Positions 7,161-14,911 of a stretch of 36,796 bases of DNA are shown here, piece after piece. The notes below the pieces were generated by a model. That model had not been told where the DNA came from. It worked only from the letters and a program-made list of their open reading frames with translations, and made no database searches. The DNA is from Collinsella sp. (GTDB taxonomy: Bacteria > Actinomycetota > Coriobacteriia > Coriobacteriales > Coriobacteriaceae), in NCBI GenBank assembly GCA_031294825.1, contig JAUMPM010000031.1, forward strand, positions 1 to 36,796, written 5' to 3'. The position numbers were made by a program, and so were the translations under genes. Positions within the stretch are counted from its first letter, which is position 1. Every line of letters starts with the position of its first letter.

Positions 7161-9872
7161 CTACTCGGTACGGGCAACCTGGTCGATGCGGTAACCCTCG
7201 ATCTGGTCGCCGGGCTTGATGTCCTGGAAGTTCTCCAGGCCAATGCCGCCCTCGGAACCGCTCTTGAGGCTCTTGGCCTCATCCTTGTAGTGGCGCATCG
7301 AGGCGATCTTGCCGTTGAAGACCACGATGCCGTCGCGCACCAGGCGCACGGAATCGGTCGCGGCGATCTCGCCCTCTTCGACGCGGACACCGGCGGCGAT
7401 GCCGACTTTGGGCACCTTGAAGGTGTCCAGGACGGTCGCGGTACCCGTGGAGACCTCGACCTCGGTGGGCTTGAGCATGCCGATACGGGCAGCGTCGAGC
7501 TCCTCGAGGCACTTGTAGATGACGTCGTAGCAACGGATCTCGACGCCCTCGCGCTCGGCAGCGGAGCGGGCCTTGCCGTCGGGACGCACGCCAAAGCCGA
7601 TGATGATGGCATTGGAGGCGTCTGCCAGGACGACGTCGGTCTCGTTGATGGCACCGACCGCGGAGTGGATCGTGTTGATGCGTACCTCGGACTGGTCCAT
7701 CTTGTCGAGCGAGTCCTGAAGGGCCTCGATAGAACCCTGAACGTCGGCCTTGATGATCAGGTTGAGCTCCTTGACCTCGGCGTCGGCGATGGTCTCGAAG
7801 AGGTTCTCGAGCGTGACGTGCTTCACGCGGCTCTGCTCCTCGATACGGGCCTTGAGCGAACGCTCGTCGGCCAGGGCGCGAGCCTCACGCTCGTCCTCGA
7901 AAACACGGAACTCGTCGCCGGCGTTGGGCACGGACTGCAGGCCCAGGATCTCGACGGCGTCGGAGGGACCGGCCTCGGTGACGGCGTTGCCCTTGGGGTC
8001 GAGCATGGCGCGGACGCGGCCGTAGGTAAGGCCGGCGACCAGCGTATCGCCCACGTGCAGGGTACCGCGGGTCACGAGCACCGTAGCAACCGAACCGCGG
8101 CCCTTGTCGAGCTTGGCCTCGAGGACGTTACCGGAGGCAAAGGTGTCGGGGTTGGCCTTGAGCTCGAGCACGTCGGCCTGGAGCAGCACGGTCTCGAGCA
8201 GGTCGTCGATACCGATCTTCTGCTTGGCCGAGATGTTGACGAACATGTTCTGTCCGCCCCACTCCTCGGGGATGATGCCGTACTCGGTGAGCTCCTGGCG
8301 CACGCGGTCGGGGTTGGCGCCCGGCTTATCGATCTTGTTGACGGCGACGACGATGGGTACGCCGGCGGCCTTGGCGTGGTTGATCGACTCGATGGTCTGA
8401 GGCATGACGCCGTCGTCGGCGGCCACGATCAGAATGACGATGTCGGTCACCTTGGCACCGCGGGCACGCATGGCCGTAAAGGTCGCGTGGCCGGGGGTAT
8501 CGATGAAGGTGATCTTGCGGTCGTTGATCATGACCTGCGAAGCGCCGATGGCCTGCGTAATGCCGCCCGCCTCGCCGGCAGCGACGCCGGTGTGACGGAT
8601 GGCGTCGAGCAGCGACGTCTTGCCGTGGTCGACGTGACCCATGACGGTGACGACCGGGGCGCGCGGCTTAAGGTCGGCGGGATCGTCATAGAACGAGAAG
8701 GTGTTCTCCTCCTCGGGGGTGATGATCTTGATCTGACGGCCCAGGTCGTCGGCAACCAGCTCGACGAGGTCGTCGGACATGGACTGCGTCATGGTGAGCG
8801 GCGTGCCCAGCAGGAACAGGCGCTTGATGATGTCGTTGGCCGGAACGTCGAGCGCCTCGGCGAGCTCCTGGACCGTAACGCCCTGGGAAACCTTGATGGC
8901 ATCGAGCTCCTCGGGGTTCACGCCCTGGGCCAATGCCTCCTCTATCTTGCGCTCCTCCTGAGCCTTTGCAGCCTCGCGCTCGCGCTTCTCCTTACGCTTC
9001 TTGCGGCGGCCGGTGGACTCGCGAGAGGCCTCCTCGACGGCGGCACGAGCCTCCTCGAGCACCTTCTCGCGGCTGTACTCCTCGGCCTCGCGCGCCATGC
9101 GGCTGTAGTGGTCCTCTTCGTTGTTGTGGCCGCCCTTGCGCTTCTTGCCCTTGCCCTGCTTGTCAGGGTTGGGGAAGTCCATGCCGGCAGCGACATTGTT
9201 GCTGGCGTTGGTGCGATGGCTATGCGAACGGCTCTCGGAGGCGTTGCGCTCGGAATTGTTATCGGAGGCGTTGCGGTCATTACGACGACCACCGCGACGG
9301 TCATTATTGCCGCGACGGTTGCCGCGCTCGGCGGCGCGCTCGGCCTTGGCCTTGTTCTCGGCGTCCTTCTTCTCCTTGAGCACGGTCTCCTGCGCGGCGA
9401 TCTGGTCGAGCAGCGAACGGAAACGCGACCCGGAGTCAGATGCGGGGACGGCGCGACGCTGGGCCTCGCGGGCGGCCTCTTCCTTTTCGCGGGCAAGGCG
9501 CTCCTGCTCGGCCTTCTTCTTGGCCTCGGCCTCGGCGCGGGCGGCCTCCTCGGCAGCCTGGGCCGCGGCGAACTGGCGGCGCTCCTCCTCGCGTGCCTTC
9601 TCGGCAGCGATGCGCTCGCGCTCGGCCTCGGCGGCACGCGCGGCCTCCTCGGCGGCGGCGGCCTGCTCCTCGGCCTGCTTGGCGGCCTCGACTTCCTGGG
9701 CGCGGGCCTCGATCACCGGGGCGAGCTGCTTGCGGACCATGGCGACGTAGGCGTCCTCCAGGGCGGAGGAAGCGGACTTAGCGGGAATCTTCATATCGGC
9801 GAGATGACCCATCAGTTCCTTGGAGGTCATGCCGAACTCTTTGGCCAGGGTGGACACACGGACTTTTGCCAT
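7161..9872 (-). CDS. infB: Translation initiation factor IF-2
   Basis: GTPase that places initiator tRNA on the 30S subunit. Seen: IF2_N domain at the N-terminus (VSTLAKEFGMTSKELM); a long charged, Ala/Glu/Arg-rich linker (about 50-310) with an Asn/Arg/Gly-rich patch around 185-225; a second IF2_N-type segment (about 325-365); then the G domain with G1 GHVDHGKT (412-419), DTPGH, NKID and SAK; and the beta-barrel C-terminal domains. 903 residues. The start follows a purine-rich GGTAGGTGAAG. No ylxR gene lies between nusA and infB, where many bacteria carry it. Confidence 0.97.
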   Translation of the reverse strand: MAKVRVSTLAKEFGMTSKELMGHLADMKIPAKSASSALEDAYVAMVRKQLAPVIEARAQEVEAAKQAEEQAAAAEEAARAAEAERERIAAEKAREEERRQFAAAQAAEEAARAEAEAKKKAEQERLAREKEEAAREAQRRAVPASDSGSRFRSLLDQIAAQETVLKEKKDAENKAKAERAAERGNRRGNNDRRGGRRNDRNASDNNSERNASESRSHSHRTNASNNVAAGMDFPNPDKQGKGKKRKGGHNNEEDHYSRMAREAEEYSREKVLEEARAAVEEASRESTGRRKKRKEKREREAAKAQEERKIEEALAQGVNPEELDAIKVSQGVTVQELAEALDVPANDIIKRLFLLGTPLTMTQSMSDDLVELVADDLGRQIKIITPEEENTFSFYDDPADLKPRAPVVTVMGHVDHGKTSLLDAIRHTGVAAGEAGGITQAIGASQVMINDRKITFIDTPGHATFTAMRARGAKVTDIVILIVAADDGVMPQTIESINHAKAAGVPIVVAVNKIDKPGANPDRVRQELTEYGIIPEEWGGQNMFVNISAKQKIGIDDLLETVLLQADVLELKANPDTFASGNVLEAKLDKGRGSVATVLVTRGTLHVGDTLVAGLTYGRVRAMLDPKGNAVTEAGPSDAVEILGLQSVPNAGDEFRVFEDEREARALADERSLKARIEEQSRVKHVTLENLFETIADAEVKELNLIIKADVQGSIEALQDSLDKMDQSEVRINTIHSAVGAINETDVVLADASNAIIIGFGVRPDGKARSAAEREGVEIRCYDVIYKCLEELDAARIGMLKPTEVEVSTGTATVLDTFKVPKVGIAAGVRVEEGEIAATDSVRLVRDGIVVFNGKIASMRHYKDEAKSLKSGSEGGIGLENFQDIKPGDQIEGYRIDQVARTE

Positions 9873-9962
9873 ATGACTTCACCTACCCTTTCTGGCACCT
9901 TGGTGCCTAGAGACTGAACGAGCGTGGGAGATGCGCCGAAACCTGTCCGGCGCGACCGCGCG

Positions 9963-11210
9963 CTAGATCAGGTCCTCCGCATCATCGAAGGCGTCGGTGT
10001 CGTGGACACCGCAGAAACGGGAGCCGGGACGGGCCTGGTTGCGGCACTGGACGCCGTCCTCGGACACGTACTCGCAGCGACGGACGTCGTCGTCCTCCTC
10101 GTCACCGATCAGGTCGGCGGCGGGCTCCTCGTGAACGGGGACGTTCTTGAGGATGTCGGCGGCAAGGGTCTCGGACTTGATATCGATGTGCCAGCCGGTC
10201 AGGCGAGCGGCGAGGCGGGCGTTCTGGCCCTCCTTGCCAATGGCGAGGGACAGCTGGTCGTCAGGCACGATGACGCCGGCGTAAGCCTTTTCCTCGTCGA
10301 TGAGGACGCGGGTGACCTTGGCGGGCGACAGAGCGTTGGCAACATAGACGGCCGGATCGGCATCCCACAGGATGACGTCGACACGCTCACCACGGAGCTC
10401 ACCAACGACGGCGCGGACACGGCTGCCCTTGGGGCCGACGCAGGCGCCCACGGGATCCAGACGATCGTCGAGCGAGTGGACGGCGACCTTGGAGCGCTGG
10501 CCCGGCTCGCGGGCGATCGACTTGATCTGGACGGTGCCCTCATAGATCTCGGGCACCTCCTGCTCAAACAGACGACGCATGAGCTCGGGGTGGGTGCGGG
10601 AGATGACGATTGGCGGACGGCTGTGCTCGCCGCGAACCGGCTGCAGGTTGGAGTTGGGGTCGCGAACGTCGATGATCACGGCCTTGATATGCTGGTTGTG
10701 CAGGTAGCGCTCGCCCATCGGACGCTCGTTGCGCTCGTTCTCGTAACGGCGCTGGTCAAAGTGCGGCAGCTCGGCCTCGACGCCGTCACGGATCTTGACG
10801 ATGGTGAAGTCGGGCGTGGACTGCAGCACGGTACCGCTGATGAGGTCACCGATGCGGCCGGAGAACTCCTCGTAGATCTGCTCGCGGGCGGAGTTGCGAA
10901 CGATGGCGTTGATCTCGGCCTTGGCGTGCTGGGCAGCGATGCGGCTCGTGTTCTTGGGGGTAACGTCGATCTCCTCGAACTCGGTGAAGTTGCCCTCCTC
11001 GTCCATGGAATCGTCGATCGGCTCCAGGCGGTAGACGTAGATCTTACCGGTGGTGCGGTCGATGGTCACCTTGGCGCCCCAGTCAAGATGCAAAATCTCG
11101 GCATAGCTCTTGGCGAGCGACTGCTCCAGACGGTCGATCAGGTAGAGCTGGTCGATGTGCTTATCCTGGCAAAGCTCCATCAGGGCGGACATCATGTCGG
11201 ATGCTGCCAT
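9963..11210 (-). CDS. nusA: Transcription termination/antitermination factor NusA
   Basis: RNA polymerase-associated elongation factor controlling pausing, termination and antitermination. N-terminal polymerase-binding domain (1-110), S1 domain (about 115-190), KH1 with VGPKGSRV and KH2 with AIGKEGQNARLA (323-334). The frame extends upstream to 11243, but AAGGAAA seven bases before the ATG at 11210 fixes MAASDMM… as the start, just past the rimP stop. The tail (379-403) holds Cys379, Cys389, Cys400 and His403 in a C-x9-C-x10-C-x2-H pattern that resembles a small zinc knuckle; this is not part of standard NusA. 415 residues. Confidence 0.96.
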   Translation of the reverse strand: MAASDMMSALMELCQDKHIDQLYLIDRLEQSLAKSYAEILHLDWGAKVTIDRTTGKIYVYRLEPIDDSMDEEGNFTEFEEIDVTPKNTSRIAAQHAKAEINAIVRNSAREQIYEEFSGRIGDLISGTVLQSTPDFTIVKIRDGVEAELPHFDQRRYENERNERPMGERYLHNQHIKAVIIDVRDPNSNLQPVRGEHSRPPIVISRTHPELMRRLFEQEVPEIYEGTVQIKSIAREPGQRSKVAVHSLDDRLDPVGACVGPKGSRVRAVVGELRGERVDVILWDADPAVYVANALSPAKVTRVLIDEEKAYAGVIVPDDQLSLAIGKEGQNARLAARLTGWHIDIKSETLAADILKNVPVHEEPAADLIGDEEDDDVRRCEYVSEDGVQCRNQARPGSRFCGVHDTDAFDDAEDLI

Positions 11211-11211
11211 C

Positions 11212-11706
11212 TTATTTTCCTTCCTTCGCGGGCTTGAAGTCATAGGTGGGCTTCAACTTGCACTTTTTAACATCAGAGAAATCGAGGGTGACGGACTCGC
11301 CGTCCTCGAGCTCGAGGGTCACGTTCGTCTCAGTCGCAGCGGCAATCTTGCCGGTGTACTTGCGACGGCCCTCGGTGGCGATGGAGGTGAGCTCGCAGTT
11401 CTCGCCCACAAAGCGGGCAAAGTCGCACGGGCGGCGCAGCGGGCGCGCCATGCCCGGGCTCGACACCTCAAGCGTATAGCTCGAAGAGATGGGGTCGAGC
11501 TCCTCAATTACATCGCCGACCCACTTGGTGTTGGCCGTGACGTCGTTGAGCGACAGGCTCTGGCCCTCGGCACCCTCGATACGCACGCGCACACAGGGGG
11601 CCTTGGTGGCGCCCACGAGCTCAACGTCGACAATATCGACATCGTGCTGGGGAGCGACGGCCTCGAGCGCGTCGATGATCGCCTGCTCGGTCTTGGTCTT
11701 GACCAT
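11212..11706 (-). CDS. rimP: Ribosome maturation factor RimP
   Basis: 30S assembly factor, first gene of the nusA-infB operon. 164 residues from the ATG at 11706 (MVKTKTEQAIIDALE), which is preceded by GGAGGTGCCGCA, a strong ribosome site. The family core is visible: DIVDVELVG, LSLNDVTANTKWVGDVIEE, then YTLEVSSPGMARPLRRPCDF and the C-terminal SH3-like barrel (KYTGKIAAATETNVTLEL). An upstream extension of the frame to 11919 crosses the promoter and the leader terminator and is not coding. It ends one base before nusA. Confidence 0.95.
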   Translation of the reverse strand: MVKTKTEQAIIDALEAVAPQHDVDIVDVELVGATKAPCVRVRIEGAEGQSLSLNDVTANTKWVGDVIEELDPISSSYTLEVSSPGMARPLRRPCDFARFVGENCELTSIATEGRRKYTGKIAAATETNVTLELEDGESVTLDFSDVKKCKLKPTYDFKPAKEGK

Positions 11707-11726
11707 TGCGGCACCTCCATCCATAC

Positions 11727-11758
11727 AAAAAAGAAGCGGGGCCGAAACCCCACTTCTT
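11727..11758 (-). terminator. Intrinsic terminator in the rimP leader (attenuator-like)
   Basis: An 11-bp stem (11748-11758 with 11731-11741, loop UUUCGG in the RNA) is followed directly by a run of T ending at 11727. One pair is G.U only when read as minus-strand RNA, so the hairpin is built for the minus strand. It lies about 20 bases after the predicted transcription start and about 20 bases before the rimP start codon, so transcripts entering the nusA operon must read through it. Confidence 0.85.
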
Positions 11759-11784
11759 TCATTTACAACTTCATTTGCAAGCAA

Positions 11785-11813
11785 ACTATACCAATAGCTG
11801 CGGAAACGTGCAA
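11785..11813 (-). promoter_or_regulatory. Sigma-70 promoter of the rimP-nusA-infB operon
   Basis: -35 TTGCAC (11813-11808), 17-base spacer, -10 TATAGT (11790-11785). The predicted start near 11778 gives a leader of about 70 nt. It sits between the leuS terminator and rimP and is the only good promoter in that gap. Confidence 0.8.
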
Positions 11814-11902
11814 GCACAGTACGAATCTGCAGGTCAGCGTGCGCACAGCTTCTCCACAAGAATAGGACAATTGGCCGAAGGCAACTAGGCAGATACATGC
11901 AA

Positions 11903-11936
11903 AACGAGGGACGACCCAACCGGATCGCCCCTCGTT
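11903..11936 (-). terminator. Terminator after leuS
   Basis: A 14-bp stem (11903-11916 with 11923-11936, 6-nt loop), two of whose pairs are G.U wobbles in the minus-strand RNA, ends in TTTT within the descending arm on the minus strand. It begins 29 bases after the leuS stop and separates leuS from the rimP promoter. Confidence 0.7.
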
Positions 11937-11964
11937 TGTTGCATGTCAGCTATGCGCGCAGCGC

Positions 11965-14541
11965 TTACTTGACCACCAGGTTGACCAGCTTGCCGGGCAC
12001 GCAGATGGCCTTGACGACAGTCTTGCCCTCGGTCCACTTAGCGACAGCGGCCTCGGCGGCAGCCTGCATTTCCACGTTGGAGGCATCGCGGGCCACGTCG
12101 ACGCGGCCGCGGACCTTGCCGAGCACCTGGACCACGATCTGCACCGTGTCCTCAACGGACTCGGCCAGGTCGAACTCGGGCCAGGCGGCGGTGTAGGCGT
12201 TGCCCTCGCAGCCGAGCGCCTCGTGCCACAGCTCGTCGGCCCAGAACGGGCAGATGGGGGCAAGGACGCTCACGATATCCTTGGCCACGCCGTAGCACAG
12301 CGCCTTGTCGCGGGCGGTACCCTCGGTGGCGTTGAGGTAGGCGCTCGCCGCGTTGACGAGCTCCATGACGGCCGAGATGGCGGTGTTGAACTGGCCGCGA
12401 TCGAAGTCCTCGGTGCACTTGGCGATGGTGCGGTGACGCTCGCGATAGAGCTTCATCGCGACCTCGTCGAGCGCGGACTTGTCGAAGGCCACGTTGGCGT
12501 CGCCGGACTGGACGAGCTGCCAAACGATACGCCAGGCGCGCTTGATAAAGCGGTTGGCGCCCTCGACGGCCTTGGGATCCCAGTCGAAGTCCTTCTCGGG
12601 CGGGGCGATAAACAGGATCGCCAGACGCATGGTGTCGGCGCCGTAGGGCTCGATGACCGAGCTCGGGGGCACGACGTTGCCCTTGGACTTGGACATGGTG
12701 TCGCCGTTCTCGTCCTTGACCATGCCCTGGCACAGCAGGTTGGTGAAGGGCTCGTCAACACTCAGCAGACCCAGGTCGCGTAGTGCCTTGGTAAAGAAGC
12801 GGCTGTAGAGCAGGTGCAGAATGGCGTGCTCGATGCCGCCAATGTAGTTATCGACGGGCATCCAACGGTCGGCAGCCTCGCGGGAGAAGGGCAGCTCGGT
12901 GTTGTGCGGGTCGGTATAGCGCAGGTAATACCAGCTGGAGCAGGTGAAGGTGTCCATGGTATCAGTCTCACGCTTGGCCGGGCGACCGCAGACCGGACAG
13001 GTGGTCTCGTAGAACTCCTTGCACTCAGCGAGGGTCTCGCCGGCGCCCAGGTCAAGATTCTCGGGCAGCGTCACCGGCAGCTGGTCCTCGGGCACGGGCA
13101 CGATGCCGCAGTGCTCGCAGTGGATAGCCGGGATGGGGTTGCCCCAGTAGCGCTGGCGGCTGATAAGCCAGTCGCGCAGGCGGAACTCGACCTTGCGACG
13201 GCCGCAGCCCATGGCCTCGAGGTCGGCCACGATTGCAGCCTCGCCCTCGGAGTGCTTGCCGCCGCGCATGCCGGTGTACTCGCCGGACTGGACGAGCGTA
13301 CCCTCGGCAGCGTGGGCGCAATCCCATTCGACGTTCTCGGCATGGAAGGTATCGATGGTCTCGCCGCTGGCCTCGACGGCAGCGCGATCGTCATCATCCA
13401 GGATGATCGGCACAATAGGCAGGTCATACTTGCGGGCAAACTCAAAGTCGCGCTGGTCACCGCAGGGAACGGCCATGACGGCGCCGGTGCCGTAGTCGGC
13501 CACGACATAATCGGCAACCCACACGGGGACCTTCTCGCCGTTGACGGGGTTCACCACATATCGGCCGGTAAAGGCACCGTGCTTCTCGAGGGTGCCCTGG
13601 GCACGCTCGACGGCAGAGATATGCTTGGAGTCCTCGACGATCTTGGTGACGGCCTCCTCGTACTCCGTGCCCTCGACGAGCTCGTGCAGACGGGCGTACT
13701 CGGGAGCCAGGACAAAGAAGGAGACACCGAAGAGCGTGTCGGCACGCGTGGTGAAGACGGTGATCTTACCCTCGTCGCCCTCGATGGGCTCGCCATCCTT
13801 GTCGCACAGGGTAAAGTCGACCTCGGCGCCCTCGGAGCGACCGATCCAGTTGGCCTGCATCTGCTTGACGCGCTCGGGCCAGCCGGGGAGCTTCTCCAGA
13901 TCGTCGAGCAGCTCCTGGGAGTACTCGGTAATCTTGAAGTACCACTGCTCCAGGTCGCGCTTCTCGGGCTCGGTGCCGCAGCGCCAGCACTTACCCTCGG
14001 TGACCTGCTCGTTGGCCAGAACGGTCTTGCAGGTGGGGCACCAGTTGACCGGGTTCTTCTTGCGGTAGACCAGGCCCTTTTCCCACATCTTCTCAAAGAT
14101 CCACTGACCCCAGCGGTAATAGTCGGGGCTGCAGGTCTTGACCATGCGATCCAGATCGTAGGAGAAGCCCATGCGCTTCATCGTGGCGAGCGCCTGGTCC
14201 ATGTTCTTATACGTCCAGGCGGCAGCCTGCGTGTTGTGCTTGATGGCGGCGTTCTCGGCGGGCAGGCCAAAGGCGTCAAAGCCGATGGGGTGCAGCACGT
14301 CGTAGCCGCGCATGCGGGCCTGACGGGCCATGGCATCGCCGATGGAATAGTTGCGCGCGTGGCCCATGTGCAGGTCGCCCGACGGATACGGGAACATCTC
14401 GAGCACGTACTTCTTGGGCTTGCTGTCGTCGGTGTCGACAGCAAAGAGGTTGGAGTCCTCCCAGGCCTTCATCCACCTGGACTCAATAGCCTGCGCGTCG
14501 TAGGCAGGGATCTCGTCCTTATGATCTGTGCAATCGCACAT
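11965..14541 (-). CDS. leuS: Leucyl-tRNA synthetase
   Basis: Charges tRNA-Leu. Class I motifs: HMGH (58-61) and MSKSK (616-620). Between them lie zinc-type cysteine pairs CPTC (168) with CWRC (185), the CP1 editing domain with its threonine-rich TTRADTLFG and the GTGAVMAVPCGDQRDFEFA segment, and further pairs CEHC (475) and CPVC (515). The C-terminal domain carries the anticodon-binding helices. 858 residues, typical for bacterial LeuRS. The start ATG follows GGAGTTGAT. It has its own promoter and a very structured leader, so it is transcribed separately from guaB. Confidence 0.97.
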   Translation of the reverse strand: MCDCTDHKDEIPAYDAQAIESRWMKAWEDSNLFAVDTDDSKPKKYVLEMFPYPSGDLHMGHARNYSIGDAMARQARMRGYDVLHPIGFDAFGLPAENAAIKHNTQAAAWTYKNMDQALATMKRMGFSYDLDRMVKTCSPDYYRWGQWIFEKMWEKGLVYRKKNPVNWCPTCKTVLANEQVTEGKCWRCGTEPEKRDLEQWYFKITEYSQELLDDLEKLPGWPERVKQMQANWIGRSEGAEVDFTLCDKDGEPIEGDEGKITVFTTRADTLFGVSFFVLAPEYARLHELVEGTEYEEAVTKIVEDSKHISAVERAQGTLEKHGAFTGRYVVNPVNGEKVPVWVADYVVADYGTGAVMAVPCGDQRDFEFARKYDLPIVPIILDDDDRAAVEASGETIDTFHAENVEWDCAHAAEGTLVQSGEYTGMRGGKHSEGEAAIVADLEAMGCGRRKVEFRLRDWLISRQRYWGNPIPAIHCEHCGIVPVPEDQLPVTLPENLDLGAGETLAECKEFYETTCPVCGRPAKRETDTMDTFTCSSWYYLRYTDPHNTELPFSREAADRWMPVDNYIGGIEHAILHLLYSRFFTKALRDLGLLSVDEPFTNLLCQGMVKDENGDTMSKSKGNVVPPSSVIEPYGADTMRLAILFIAPPEKDFDWDPKAVEGANRFIKRAWRIVWQLVQSGDANVAFDKSALDEVAMKLYRERHRTIAKCTEDFDRGQFNTAISAVMELVNAASAYLNATEGTARDKALCYGVAKDIVSVLAPICPFWADELWHEALGCEGNAYTAAWPEFDLAESVEDTVQIVVQVLGKVRGRVDVARDASNVEMQAAAEAAVAKWTEGKTVVKAICVPGKLVNLVVK

Positions 14542-14563
14542 ATCAACTCCTTTAATCTTAGCT

Positions 14564-14684
14564 GGGGTCGGTCGGCTTAGCTTTATTCGCTACTGCGGAC
14601 AGTCCTGCGCAAGACGAAGAGCACATTTAGTGCTCTTCTTTGCGTGCGGAACTTGTAGCGAACAAAGCTAAGCCGCCCGACCCT
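14564..14684 (-). promoter_or_regulatory. Large leader hairpin / inverted-repeat element before leuS
   Basis: Arms of 30 bases (14564-14593 and 14655-14684) pair with only a few mismatches, and a second perfect 9-bp hairpin (14616-14624 with 14630-14638, loop ATTTA) sits in the centre. The element ends 22 bases before the leuS ATG and leaves the ribosome site free. The leuS transcript start predicted near 14694 would place the whole structure in the 5' leader. No T-box antiterminator signature (AGGGTGG…) was found, so it is either an unrecognised cis-regulator or a MITE-like insertion. Confidence 0.6.
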
Positions 14685-14700
14685 AAGGTTGACTCGACTG

Positions 14701-14709
14701 ATAATAGCA
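14701..14709 (-). promoter_or_regulatory. Extended -10 promoter of leuS
   Basis: TGC followed by TATTAT on the minus strand gives an extended -10 element. No good -35 is present at 17 bases, which is common for extended -10 promoters. It lies just after the hairpin that ends the guaB region and before the leuS leader. Confidence 0.5.
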
Positions 14710-14717
14710 AATACGAC

Positions 14718-14752
14718 AAGCGAGATGCCTGCGACTTGCAGGCATCTCGCTT
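14718..14752. terminator. Strong hairpin between guaB and leuS
   Basis: A perfect 15-bp stem (14718-14732 with 14738-14752, loop GACTT). Downstream T content is modest on both strands (CTTGTCGTATTT on minus, TTTATCT on plus). It is probably the terminator of guaB, placed directly upstream of the leuS -10. Confidence 0.6.
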
Positions 14753-14803
14753 TATCTAAATAACGTGGTTGTGAATCAACCGCTATTTGTTACCCGCCCA
14801 AGC

Positions 14804-14905
14804 ATGGTCGGGTTTTCCAAGTGCCGCAGATTGCCGTGAAAGAGGAGCGACGCGTACTTAGGTACGCAAGCGACGGTTTGAACGGCAAGGTGCGGTGCTT
14901 GGGAA
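14804..14905. repeat. Imperfect inverted repeat after guaB
   Basis: Arms of about 30 bases around 14811-14840 and 14874-14905 pair with several mismatches and wobbles, around a central GCGTAC/GTACGC hairpin (about 14852-14867). It occupies most of the space between the guaB stop and the terminator hairpin and contains no gene. Its design (long imperfect arms with an inner hairpin) resembles the leuS leader element. Confidence 0.5.
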
Positions 14906-14911
14906 AGCCGC

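Noticed and set aside
7290..9917. Plus-strand open frame of 875 codons opposite infB
   Set aside because: It is a compositional shadow of a GC-rich gene: low-complexity Gly/Leu/Asp/Val text, no domain and no ribosome site. The infB frame carries all GTPase motifs. The long plus-strand frames opposite nusA, leuS, guaB and scrB are rejected for the same reason.
11707..11919. N-terminal extension of rimP
   Set aside because: It would translate the promoter and the intrinsic terminator. The strong ribosome site before ATG 11706 and the RimP family start agree on the shorter form.
14542..14710. T-box riboswitch in front of leuS
   Set aside because: No T-box core (AGGGTGG-type) and no specifier-loop arrangement were found. 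The structure is a single long hairpin.
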